Source: Polaromonas sp.
GTDB taxonomy: Bacteria; Pseudomonadota; Gammaproteobacteria; Burkholderiales; Burkholderiaceae_C
Direction: 5' to 3'
Assembly: GCA_023259235.1 (NCBI GenBank)
Contig: JAHFQQ010000101.1
Location: 1 to 8,479, forward strand
Length of the DNA stretch: 8,479 bases
Positions 1 through 5,581 of this stretch are shown here, piece after piece (positions within the stretch are counted from its first letter, which is position 1; every line of letters begins with the position of its first letter). Below the pieces are notes generated by a model, which saw only the letters and a list, made by a program, of their open reading frames with translations, ran no database searches and was not told the DNA's origin. Both the position numbers and the translations under genes were made by a program.

Positions 1-292
1 AGGCAAGGTTGGTTCGTCGTTGCAGGCCAATGTTTCGCTCGAAGTAAATGCCGAAGACCACGCGCTGCTGGCCAGCCTGGGAGACGATCTGAAATTTGTC
101 TTTATTACTTCCGCTATTGATTTAGTAGCTGGGGATACAATAAGTTCAAAGGTGAGCGCCAGTTCTTCCACAAAATGCGAACGCTGCTGGCATTACCGCG
201 ATGATGTCGGCCACGACCCGGCGCACCCCACCCTTTGCGCGCGCTGCACCAGCAACCTGTATGGGGCGGGTGAAGTCAGGGCTTTTGCGTAA
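1..292 (+). CDS. ileS: Isoleucyl-tRNA synthetase, C-terminal fragment (5' end outside window)
   Basis: Cytoplasmic enzyme that charges tRNA(Ile) with isoleucine. Only the last 96 residues are in the window; the reading frame is open from base 2 and stops with TAA at 290-292. The visible start GKVGSSLQANV matches the C-terminal part of bacterial IleS. The tail carries the zinc-binding module CERCWHY...LCARC followed by SNLYGAGEVRAFA, the standard four-cysteine end of the proteobacterial enzyme. The stop codon overlaps the start of lspA by one base (TAATG), so the two are very likely co-transcribed and translationally coupled, as in many proteobacteria. The Cys residues and the end of the protein are intact, so nothing suggests a pseudogene. 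The body of the gene cannot be judged. Confidence 0.94.
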   Translation, partial: GKVGSSLQANVSLEVNAEDHALLASLGDDLKFVFITSAIDLVAGDTISSKVSASSSTKCERCWHYRDDVGHDPAHPTLCARCTSNLYGAGEVRAFA

Positions 293-792
293 TGGCAAAA
301 ACCACCTTCAGAACCACATCAAGCCCAATGCTGCCCTGGCTGGGGCTTGCGCTGATCCTGCTGATTGCCGACCAGTTCACCAAGGTGCTGATTCTGGGCT
401 ACTACCGTCTGGGTGATGCCACTACCATAACCAGCTTCTTCAACATCGTTCGGGTCCACAACAGCGGAGCGGCATTTTCGTTCCTGGCCTCCGCGTCGGG
501 CTGGCAGCGCTGGCTCTTTACCGCCATCGGACTGGCGGCGGCGCTGTTTATCCTCTGGCTGCTCAAGTCGCATGCCGGACAAAGACTGTTCTCGTTTGCC
601 CTGGCCTGTATTTTGGCCGGCGCACTGGGCAACGTCATTGACCGCAGCCTGTACGGCCATGTGGTCGATTTTCTGGATTTTCACTACGCCAGCTGGCATT
701 TCCCCGCCTTCAATCTGGCAGACAGCGCCATCACCGTCGGCGCCATCTGCCTGATCCTGGACGAGTTGCTGCGCGTCAGGCGGGCAAGATAA
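292..792 (+). CDS. lspA: Lipoprotein signal peptidase (signal peptidase II)
   Basis: Inner-membrane aspartic protease that removes the signal peptide of diacylglyceryl-modified prolipoproteins just before the lipidated cysteine. The protein has 166 residues, the usual length. Four membrane segments are visible (about 15-35, 73-92, 98-118 and 145-163). Family motifs are present in order: ADQFTK at 26-31, NSGAAFSFL at 57-65, GNVIDR at 113-118, VVDFLDF at 124-130 and FNLADSAI at 140-147. By equivalence with characterised LspA proteins, Asp126 and Asp144 form the catalytic pair, and both are intact. The ATG shares its A with the ileS stop codon, and an AGGG sequence lies about 11 bases upstream. 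It would process the lipoprotein encoded at 5087-5482, among many others. This is a housekeeping gene, and nothing about it is odd. Confidence 0.97.
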   Translation: MAKTTFRTTSSPMLPWLGLALILLIADQFTKVLILGYYRLGDATTITSFFNIVRVHNSGAAFSFLASASGWQRWLFTAIGLAAALFILWLLKSHAGQRLFSFALACILAGALGNVIDRSLYGHVVDFLDFHYASWHFPAFNLADSAITVGAICLILDELLRVRRAR

Positions 793-862
793 ACCGTTCC
801 CTGTTTGGCAGTCCGCCGGGAGCGGGCAGAATCAACCTTTGACCGAATAACGGCCGGGATTC

Positions 863-875
863 AGCTCATTGAGCT
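863..875. repeat. Perfect 13-base palindrome between lspA and yjbB
   Basis: AGCTCA-T-TGAGCT is a perfect inverted repeat. It is flanked farther out by a second pair of complementary arms, GGCCG at 852-856 and CGGCC at 887-891. It lies in the 196-base gap between lspA (ends 792) and yjbB (starts 989). I see no gene in this gap. No T-run follows, so a rho-independent terminator is not supported. An operator or a small RNA structure is possible. Chance occurrence in GC-rich DNA cannot be excluded. Confidence 0.3.
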
Positions 876-968
876 TGCGACCAGCGCGGCCAATGCGAGA
901 GTGATGGTTGATGCAAACCTGGTATTCATGATGGGGTTCCATCCGGCATCGGGAAAGCCTGGAAAGGG

Positions 969-974
969 TATAGT
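969..974 (+). promoter_or_regulatory. Possible -10 box for yjbB
   Basis: TATAGT matches the sigma-70 -10 consensus at five of six bases and lies 14 bases before the yjbB ATG at 989. No good -35 hexamer is seen 16-18 bases upstream. If real, transcription would start only about 7-9 bases before the ATG, giving a nearly leaderless mRNA. That fits the lack of a ribosome binding site at normal distance: the only purine-rich run, AAAGGG at 963-968, is 20 bases away. Confidence 0.25.
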
Positions 975-988
975 CAGTTTCAAAATTT

Positions 989-2647
989 ATGAAGCATTTG
1001 CTGAATCTTCTGGCCGCCGTCGCGCTGCTGGTCTGGGGTACCCAGCTTGTACGTACCGGCATCCTGCGGGTGTTCGGGACCAACCTGCGTCAGGTGCTGG
1101 CGCGCAGCATGAGCAGCCGCTATGCGGCAGCCCTTTCCGGCATTGGCATCACCGCGCTGGTGCAGTCCAGCACTGCGACCGCACTCATCGTTGGCTCATT
1201 CGTCGGGCAGGGCCTGATTGCCCTGCCGCTGGCGCTGGCGGTCATGCTGGGCGCCAACATCGGCACCAGCCTGATGGTTGTGCTGCTGTCGTTTGACCTG
1301 TCCTGGCTCTCGCCGCTGTTCATCTTTGCAGGGGTGGTGCTGTTCACCTCGCGGCAAGACACCCAGGTTGGCCGCTTTGGCCGCATCCTGATCGGCCTGG
1401 GCCTGATGCTGCTGGCGCTCGAGCTGATTACGGCCGCAACGGCCGTGTTGACGCAGGCGCCAGCCGTCAAGGCACTGCTCATTTCCCTGAAGAGCGATCT
1501 GCTCCTTGAAATAACGGTGGGCGCGGTTTTGGCGGTGGTGTCCTATTCAAGCCTGGCCATTGTGCTGCTCACCGCCACACTGGCTGCATCAGGCGCGATC
1601 CCCCTCGATGTCGCCCTGGACCTGGTGCTGGGCGCCAACCTGGGCGGCGGCATGTCAAGCGTGCTGACTACCCTGCGCTCTAACGCAGAAGTGCGGCAGG
1701 TGCCGTTGGGCAATCTGCTTTTCAAACTGATCGGGATTGCCATGACCGCGCCGCTGATCGGCCTGTGGCTGCAGCACGCGCGCCCCTACCTCGGCGAGCC
1801 GGCAACCGTGGTGGTGCTGTTTCACCTCATGTTCAATGTGCTGGTGGGCGTGGTATTTATCGGGTGGACGCAGGTAATTGCGCGCTGGGTTGAAAAACTG
1901 TTGTCCCGGCCCGCCAAAACCATTCTCGACCGCCGTCAGCATCACCTCGATCCATCGGCGCTGGCGACGCCCTCCCTGGCGATTTCATGCGCGGCGCGAG
2001 AAGCGCTGCACCAGGCCGATGTGGTGGAAACCATGCTGCGCGGCATGCTGGAAGTCATCAGGAATGACGACCTTCAGTTGGCCGCGAGCCTGCGCAAAAT
2101 GGATGATGAAGTCGATGAGCTGTATTCGTCGATCAAGTACTACCTCACCAAAATCTCCCGCGAGGCGCTGGCCGAGGAAGAAAGCCGCCGCTGGACCGAC
2201 ATCATCAGCTTCACCATCAACATGGAGCACATCGGCGACATCGTCGAGCGGGTGCTGATCGACATCGAGGACAAGAAAATCAAACCCGGACGCCAGTTCT
2301 CCGAAGCCGGCATGGCGGAGATCACCGAATTGCATCACCGGCTGATCGACAACCTGCGCCTGGGCATGAGCGTGTTCCTCAATGGCAGCGTGCACGATGC
2401 CCAGAAACTACTTGAGGAAAAAGCGCGCTTTCGCGATCTGGAGCGTGCCTACGCCACCAGTCATCTGGAGCGGTTGCACAGCAACACCGTGCAAAGCCAG
2501 GAAACCAGCTCGCTGCATATTGACCTGATCAGCGACTTGAAGCGCATCAATTCGCACATCTGCTCGATCGCCTACCCGATTCTCGATTCAACCGGCCCAC
2601 TGGCGCCCGATCGCCCGCGAACACCGGAACTGGCCGAAAAGATCTGA
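989..2647 (+). CDS. yjbB: Na/Pi-cotransporter family protein with PhoU-like domain (YjbB type)
   Basis: Inner-membrane phosphate transporter of the Na/Pi-cotransporter II family; E. coli YjbB of this type has been linked to phosphate export. The protein has 552 residues. Residues 1-300 are membrane segments in two inverted repeats. The first repeat has the signature TALVQSSTAT at 55-64. The second has SYSSLA at 185-190, where Tyr replaces the usual Gln. From memory E. coli YjbB has the same YSS, so this is probably a subfamily trait. GANIGT (88-93) and GANLGG (215-220) mark the paired turns. Residues from about 330 to 540 form a helical, charged PhoU-like cytoplasmic domain containing EEESRRW and IVERV. 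The start is chosen because LLNLLAAVALLVWGTQLVRT aligns with the N-terminus of E. coli YjbB; there is no clear ribosome binding site. The gene ends inside the palindrome at 2641-2665. It is unlikely to share function with ileS-lspA. Confidence 0.9.
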   Translation: MKHLLNLLAAVALLVWGTQLVRTGILRVFGTNLRQVLARSMSSRYAAALSGIGITALVQSSTATALIVGSFVGQGLIALPLALAVMLGANIGTSLMVVLLSFDLSWLSPLFIFAGVVLFTSRQDTQVGRFGRILIGLGLMLLALELITAATAVLTQAPAVKALLISLKSDLLLEITVGAVLAVVSYSSLAIVLLTATLAASGAIPLDVALDLVLGANLGGGMSSVLTTLRSNAEVRQVPLGNLLFKLIGIAMTAPLIGLWLQHARPYLGEPATVVVLFHLMFNVLVGVVFIGWTQVIARWVEKLLSRPAKTILDRRQHHLDPSALATPSLAISCAAREALHQADVVETMLRGMLEVIRNDDLQLAASLRKMDDEVDELYSSIKYYLTKISREALAEEESRRWTDIISFTINMEHIGDIVERVLIDIEDKKIKPGRQFSEAGMAEITELHHRLIDNLRLGMSVFLNGSVHDAQKLLEEKARFRDLERAYATSHLERLHSNTVQSQETSSLHIDLISDLKRINSHICSIAYPILDSTGPLAPDRPRTPELAEKI

Positions 2648-2665
2648 GGCGCTGCGCCTCAGGTC
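2641..2665. terminator. Stem-loop at the yjbB 3' end, shared by both strands
   Basis: The core CTGAGGCGC-T-GCGCCTCAG (2644-2662) is a perfect palindrome. On the plus-strand RNA it extends to a 12-pair stem with one G-U wobble. On the minus strand the stem is followed by ATCTTTTC, a short T-run, so rho-independent termination is more credible for the qor transcript. For yjbB no T-run follows. The yjbB stop (TGA 2645-2647) and the stop of the minus-strand remnant (TGA 2661-2659) both lie in the arms. Confidence 0.45.
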
Positions 2666-2856
2666 AAACCCGCCACCGCAAGTTGCTCATTGCGCCAGGC
2701 CCCCGCCAGGCCGGCTTCATGCATGGCGCTGGCCACGCGCTCCAGGCTGGCCGTCATGTCGCCCGTCCAAAGCGGCACGCGCGGGCGCGATGGGGCCTGG
2801 TTCGCGCGAGCGCGCAGGGTGCCCAACCAGTGGCTCCCAACAGAAGATGCCACCAT
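2659..2856 (-). pseudogene. Probable remnant of a NUDIX hydrolase (N-terminal region only, with internal deletion)
   Basis: An open frame of 65 codons lies 17 bases downstream of the qor stop, with AAGG about 10 bases before its ATG, so it may still be translated from the qor transcript. Its N-terminal part, WLGTLRARANQAPSRPRVPLW (residues 10-30), and its later part, GDMTASLERV...WRNEQLAV, resemble two separated stretches of the N-terminal domain that precedes the NUDIX fold in the DUF4743 / thiamine-pyrophosphokinase-related NUDIX proteins of Burkholderiales. Here the stretches are joined directly, and the catalytic NUDIX box is absent: the frame ends in the yjbB terminator palindrome. I infer an internal deletion plus loss of the 3' end. 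The family match is from memory and needs a search. Alternatively it is a short chance ORF or a small protein of unknown role. Confidence 0.45.
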
Positions 2857-2873
2857 CGCACACCGCGGCCTTG

Positions 2874-3869
2874 TCAGAGCGTCAAAATGGTGCAGCCCGT
2901 TGTTTTACGGGCTTCAAGCGCACGATGCGCCTGGGCAACATCGGTCAGGGCAAAGCGCTGGTCAATGCGGATGGAAACCTTGCCGCTGGTCACCATGGCA
3001 AACAGCTCGTCGGCCATTGCCTGCGTGCCTTCCCGCGTGGCAATGTGCGTAAACAGCGTCTGGCGCGTCACATAGAGTGAGCCCTTGGTGCCCAGGATGC
3101 CGGGTGAAAATGGCGCAACCGGACCTGATGCGTTGCCAAAACTTGCCATCAGGCCAAATGGGCGCAGGCAGTCAAGCGAACGCTCAAAGGTGTCTTTCCC
3201 GACCGAGTCATACACCACCTTCACACCCGCGCCGCCAGTGATTTCCTTGACACGGGCAACAAAATCCGCCGTGTTGTAGTTGATGACGAAGGCCGCGCCA
3301 TGCGCCTTGGCCAGCGCGCATTTTTCATCACTCCCCGCCGTGCCTATGAGTTGCAGGTCGAGCGCCCTGGCCCACTGGCAAGCAATCAGGCCGACGCCGC
3401 CAGCAGCCGCGTGAAACAGCACGAAGTCGCCCGCCTGAAGCCCGCCCTGAGGCTGCGTGCGGCGCAGCAGGTACTGCGCGGTGAGGCCCTTGAGCATCAT
3501 GGCCGCACCAGTCTCGAAGGAAATTGCATCGGGAAGCTTGCACACGGATCTGGCAGGCATCACGCGCGCGTCGCAATAGCTGCCTGGCGGCTGGCTGGCA
3601 TAGGCAGCGCGGTCGCCCGCCTTGAGGTGTGTCACGCCTTCCCCGACGGCTTCGACCACGCCCGACGCTTCCATGCCCAACTGCAGCGGCATGGGCAGCT
3701 GGTACAGGCCGCTGCGCTGATAGATATCAATAAAATTCAGGCCGATCGCCTTGTGGCGGATACGGATCTCGCCCAGGCCGGGTTCGCCCACCTGGACCTC
3801 GACAAGTTTGAGTTCTTCGGGGCCGCCGTGCTGGTCAATGCGCACGGCGCGGGAGCTGGTAAAGGTCAT
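2874..3869 (-). CDS. qor: NADPH:quinone oxidoreductase, zinc-independent MDR family
   Basis: Cytoplasmic medium-chain dehydrogenase/reductase that reduces quinones or similar electrophilic carbonyls with NADPH. The protein has 331 residues; E. coli QorA has 327. Residues 1-130 form the GroES-like substrate domain, with GLNFIDIYQRSGLY at 43-56 and LGMEASGVVEAVG at 64-76, the quinone-reductase signature, and no zinc-ligand pattern. The Rossmann domain starts near 145, with the nucleotide-binding loop AAAGGVG at 154-160 and YDSVGKDTF at 220-228. The C-terminus DVAQAHRALEARKTTGCTIL is typical of the family. The frame is open upstream to 4040, but the ATG at 3869 is preferred: AGGA lies about 8 bases before it and family alignment starts there. 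It is transcribed divergently from the EamA transporter and followed closely by the NUDIX remnant. Exact substrate is unknown. Confidence 0.93.
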   Translation of the reverse strand: MTFTSSRAVRIDQHGGPEELKLVEVQVGEPGLGEIRIRHKAIGLNFIDIYQRSGLYQLPMPLQLGMEASGVVEAVGEGVTHLKAGDRAAYASQPPGSYCDARVMPARSVCKLPDAISFETGAAMMLKGLTAQYLLRRTQPQGGLQAGDFVLFHAAAGGVGLIACQWARALDLQLIGTAGSDEKCALAKAHGAAFVINYNTADFVARVKEITGGAGVKVVYDSVGKDTFERSLDCLRPFGLMASFGNASGPVAPFSPGILGTKGSLYVTRQTLFTHIATREGTQAMADELFAMVTSGKVSIRIDQRFALTDVAQAHRALEARKTTGCTILTL

Positions 3870-3936
3870 GCCGGGTTTCCTGGTCGTTTGCGGGATGCGG
3901 GTCAATCTGTTCGACGCTGAACCGAACGGAAAATGG

Positions 3937-3965
3937 CCAATAGCCGACATCGTGCCACGAAACAA
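3937..3965 (-). promoter_or_regulatory. Weak sigma-70-like promoter candidate for qor
   Basis: Reading on the minus strand, TTGTTT (3965-3960) and TATTGG (3942-3937) are separated by 17 bases, 67 bases before the qor ATG. Each hexamer matches the consensus at only three positions, so support is weak. The 169-base gap between qor and the EamA gene must hold both divergent promoters. No better pair was seen on either strand. Confidence 0.2.
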
Positions 3966-4038
3966 AATTGGCCGCACTGCGCGGTGAATTGACGCAACCA
4001 CCGTGCAGAGCCGGGACGGGCTTGTTAAAGTGGTTCCC

Positions 4039-4938
4039 ATGAATCAACGCCTGACACCCGGCACCACCTTTTTGTTGTTGGTTCCGCCGTTGCTATGGGC
4101 GGGCAACGCGGTGGTGGGCCGCCTTGTCACCGGGCTGGTCCCGCCCATGACGCTCAACTTCCTGCGCTGGCTGCTGGCCTTCGTGATTCTCCTGCCGCTG
4201 GCCCACCGCGTGCTGCGCCGGAGCAGCGCCCTCTGGCCCAACTGGAAACGCTTTGCACTGCTGGGCCTGCTGGGCGTGGGATGCTACAACGCCCTGCAGT
4301 ATCTGGCGCTGGAAACCTCCACTGCGCTCAATGTGACGCTGGTGGCGTCCAGCGTGCCGGTCTTCATGCTCGCGGTCGGCAGACTCTTTTTTGAACAGCC
4401 TATCTCGCGCCAGCAAGTCACCGGAGCGCTGCTGTCGATCAGCGGCGTGCTGGTGGTGCTGTCGCGCGGCCAGTGGGTGCTGCTGGCGCAGGTGCGGCTG
4501 GTGCCCGGCGACTTTTATATCCTGCTGGCCACCCTGGTCTGGGCGTTTTACAGCTGGCAGCTGGCGCAACCCGGGGAGCCACCCGCCCTGCGCCGCGACT
4601 GGGCCGCCTTTTTGATGGCGCAAATTGTTTTTGGCCTGGGCTGGTCCGGTTTGTTCGCGGTCGGTGAATGGGCGCTGACCGATGCGCGGATCACTTGGGG
4701 CTGGCCGCTGGTCGCGGCCCTGCTGTATGTGGCCATCGGTCCGGCCGTGATTGCCTACCGCTGCTGGGGCGTCGGCATACAGCGCGCCGGCCCCACCATG
4801 GCCAGTTTTTTCTCCAACCTCACGCCACTGTTCGCCGCCCTGCTGTCGGCCGCATTTCTGGGGGAGCTGCCGCGCCCCTACCACGCATTGGCGTTTGCGT
4901 TGATTGTGGGCGGCATTGTGGTGTCATCACGGCGGTGA
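4039..4938 (+). CDS. EamA/DMT-family transporter (RhaT/YdcZ-like ten-helix permease)
   Basis: Inner-membrane permease of the drug/metabolite transporter superfamily; members export amino acids, metabolites or drugs, and the substrate cannot be told from sequence. The protein has 299 residues and about ten hydrophobic helices in two EamA repeats (roughly 10-140 and 154-298). The first repeat opens with PPLLWAGNAVVGRLV and has LNFLRW, which are typical EamA signatures; LETSTALNVTLVASSVPVFM is the helix 3-4 region. The second contains LVWAFYSWQ and ends with AFLGELPRPYHALAFALIVG, matching the usual 'GE.....G..LI..G' ending. The ATG at 4039 is chosen because family alignment begins at once with MNQRLTP. 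An in-frame GTG at 4003 would add 12 residues. No clear ribosome binding site precedes either. It stands alone between a divergent qor and the 148-base gap before the lipoprotein gene. Confidence 0.9.
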   Translation: MNQRLTPGTTFLLLVPPLLWAGNAVVGRLVTGLVPPMTLNFLRWLLAFVILLPLAHRVLRRSSALWPNWKRFALLGLLGVGCYNALQYLALETSTALNVTLVASSVPVFMLAVGRLFFEQPISRQQVTGALLSISGVLVVLSRGQWVLLAQVRLVPGDFYILLATLVWAFYSWQLAQPGEPPALRRDWAAFLMAQIVFGLGWSGLFAVGEWALTDARITWGWPLVAALLYVAIGPAVIAYRCWGVGIQRAGPTMASFFSNLTPLFAALLSAAFLGELPRPYHALAFALIVGGIVVSSRR

Positions 4939-4942
4939 GCGC

Positions 4943-4973
4943 AATGGCATCCCGACCGGGGCAATGAGCCATT
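4943..4973 (+). terminator. Weak terminator candidate after the EamA gene
   Basis: AATGGC (4943-4948) and GCCATT (4968-4973) can pair, enclosing a second small stem CCCG-AC-CGGG (4951-4960). The outer arm is followed by TCTT. It lies 5 bases after the stop of the EamA gene. The large loop and poor T-run make it uncertain. Confidence 0.25.
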
Positions 4974-5018
4974 TCTTGCCACGTCAGCACATGGCAGTGC
5001 CTCTGAATACCTTCATGT

Positions 5019-5053
5019 CAACGCGTGTTGATTCGTGTTGTGTCTCATATAAT
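5019..5053 (+). promoter_or_regulatory. Promoter for the lipoprotein-subtilase pair, with upstream repeats
   Basis: TATAAT at 5048-5053 is a perfect sigma-70 -10 box; a start near 5060 would give a leader of about 27 bases to the ATG at 5087. No good -35 sits at 16-18 bases: TTGATT at 5028-5033 is only 14 bases away. The -35 area instead holds a direct repeat CGTGTTG (5024-5030 and 5034-5040), spaced exactly 10 bases apart. The interrupted palindrome CAAC-N4-GTTG (5019-5030) overlaps it. This layout would suit a promoter needing an activator, which is an inference. Confidence 0.5.
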
Positions 5054-5086
5054 TTTCAGCAAATGACAGACACAAGGGCCGGGGAC

Positions 5087-5482
5087 ATGAGCAAACACAA
5101 GCACCCCTGGCGTGATGGCACAGCGATCATGCTGGCAATGCTCGCGACACTGACCGCCTGCAGTCCGGCCGCCATGGCTCCAGCCGCCCCGTCGATGCAG
5201 GGCAGCCCGCCACCAACGCCAATGAAACCGGCTGACGCGCGGGCCTTGCGCGTCATTGTGAAATTCAGGCGGACGGTGCCCTTTCTGGATGCCGCTTTCC
5301 TGCGGGACCTGGGCCGGCAGATTTACGCGCGCGTTGCCTACATCAGTAGCGTAGCGCCTGATACCCATGTCTATCAGATCGAACCCGAACCCGGCCAGAG
5401 CCACGCTGACATCCTGCAGCGACTGGCAGGCATTCCGTCCGTCCTGCGGGTCGAAGCCGACGCTGTGGCAAGACCGTCCTGA
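5087..5482 (+). CDS. Lipoprotein made of a stand-alone subtilase-propeptide-like (inhibitor I9-like) domain
   Basis: Predicted lipoprotein of 131 residues. The start ATG 5087 has AAGGG about 8 bases upstream; an in-frame ATG at 5063 lacks this. Residues 1-24 form a type II signal peptide with lipobox LTA-Cys25. Ser26 follows the cysteine, which by the usual sorting rule points to the outer membrane. Residues 26-50 are an Ala/Pro/Ser-rich linker. Residues 54-129 resemble the propeptide of the subtilase encoded 99 bases downstream. RVIVKFR (55-61) matches RLIIKFK (57-63). VAYISSVAPDTHV (83-95) matches LSYLKSVTSQTHV (101-113). The ADILQRL..IPSVLRVEADAVAR end matches the AELFALA..DPGVAYAEIDEIAQ end. 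The protein stops at the point where the protease's propeptide would be cleaved from the catalytic domain. Stand-alone I9 proteins elsewhere act as subtilisin inhibitors or folding helpers, so I infer that role here against the neighbouring protease. Confidence 0.8.
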   Translation: MSKHKHPWRDGTAIMLAMLATLTACSPAAMAPAAPSMQGSPPPTPMKPADARALRVIVKFRRTVPFLDAAFLRDLGRQIYARVAYISSVAPDTHVYQIEPEPGQSHADILQRLAGIPSVLRVEADAVARPS

Positions 5483-5484
5483 AT

Positions 5485-5498
5485 CCATGCAGGCATGG
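5485..5498 (+). other. Small inverted repeat between lipoprotein and subtilase genes
   Basis: CCATGC-AG-GCATGG starts 2 bases after the lipoprotein stop. It can form a short hairpin but has no T-run. In the rest of the 99-base gap (5483-5581) I see no convincing promoter, so co-transcription of the two genes is likely. The hairpin could stabilise or partly stop the upstream message. Confidence 0.25.
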
Positions 5499-5581
5499 CC
5501 GCGCCGACATGCCGGGTGATGATGCACGAGCCTTGCAGTGGGCCATACCCACACGCCCTGTAACCAGAAAGAGAAGAGCCC

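Noticed and set aside
185..190. Tyr for Gln in the second QSS motif of the YjbB protein (residues 185-190 of that protein, bases about 1541-1558) as a sign of a damaged transporter
   Set aside because: As I recall, E. coli YjbB has the same YSS at this place, so it is a subfamily feature and not damage. Coordinates given here are residue numbers.
832..1083. Minus-strand open frame of 83 codons across the lspA-yjbB gap
   Set aside because: Its start lies inside yjbB, there is no recognisable similarity, and no ribosome binding site was evident. Considered as a gene remnant but unsupported.
805..1296. Plus-strand open frame starting in the lspA-yjbB gap and running into yjbB
   Set aside because: Most of it overlaps yjbB in another frame, and the part in the gap shows no motif or ribosome binding site.
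3300..3920. Plus-strand open frame of 206 codons opposite qor
   Set aside because: Antisense to a complete, motif-bearing quinone oxidoreductase. The product has no recognisable domain.
3989..3994. TTGACG as a -35 box for the EamA gene
   Set aside because: No acceptable -10 hexamer lies 15-19 bases downstream.
4093..4884. Minus-strand open frame (263 codons) opposite the EamA transporter
   Set aside because: Its product is rich in Gln, His, Arg and Gly with no hydrophobic core, the usual mirror image of a membrane-protein gene. The plus-strand transporter is unambiguous.
5533..5564. Possible separate promoter for the subtilase (TTGCAG and TGTAAC)
   Set aside because: The spacing is 20 bases and the -10 match is poor. 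Co-transcription with the lipoprotein is simpler.
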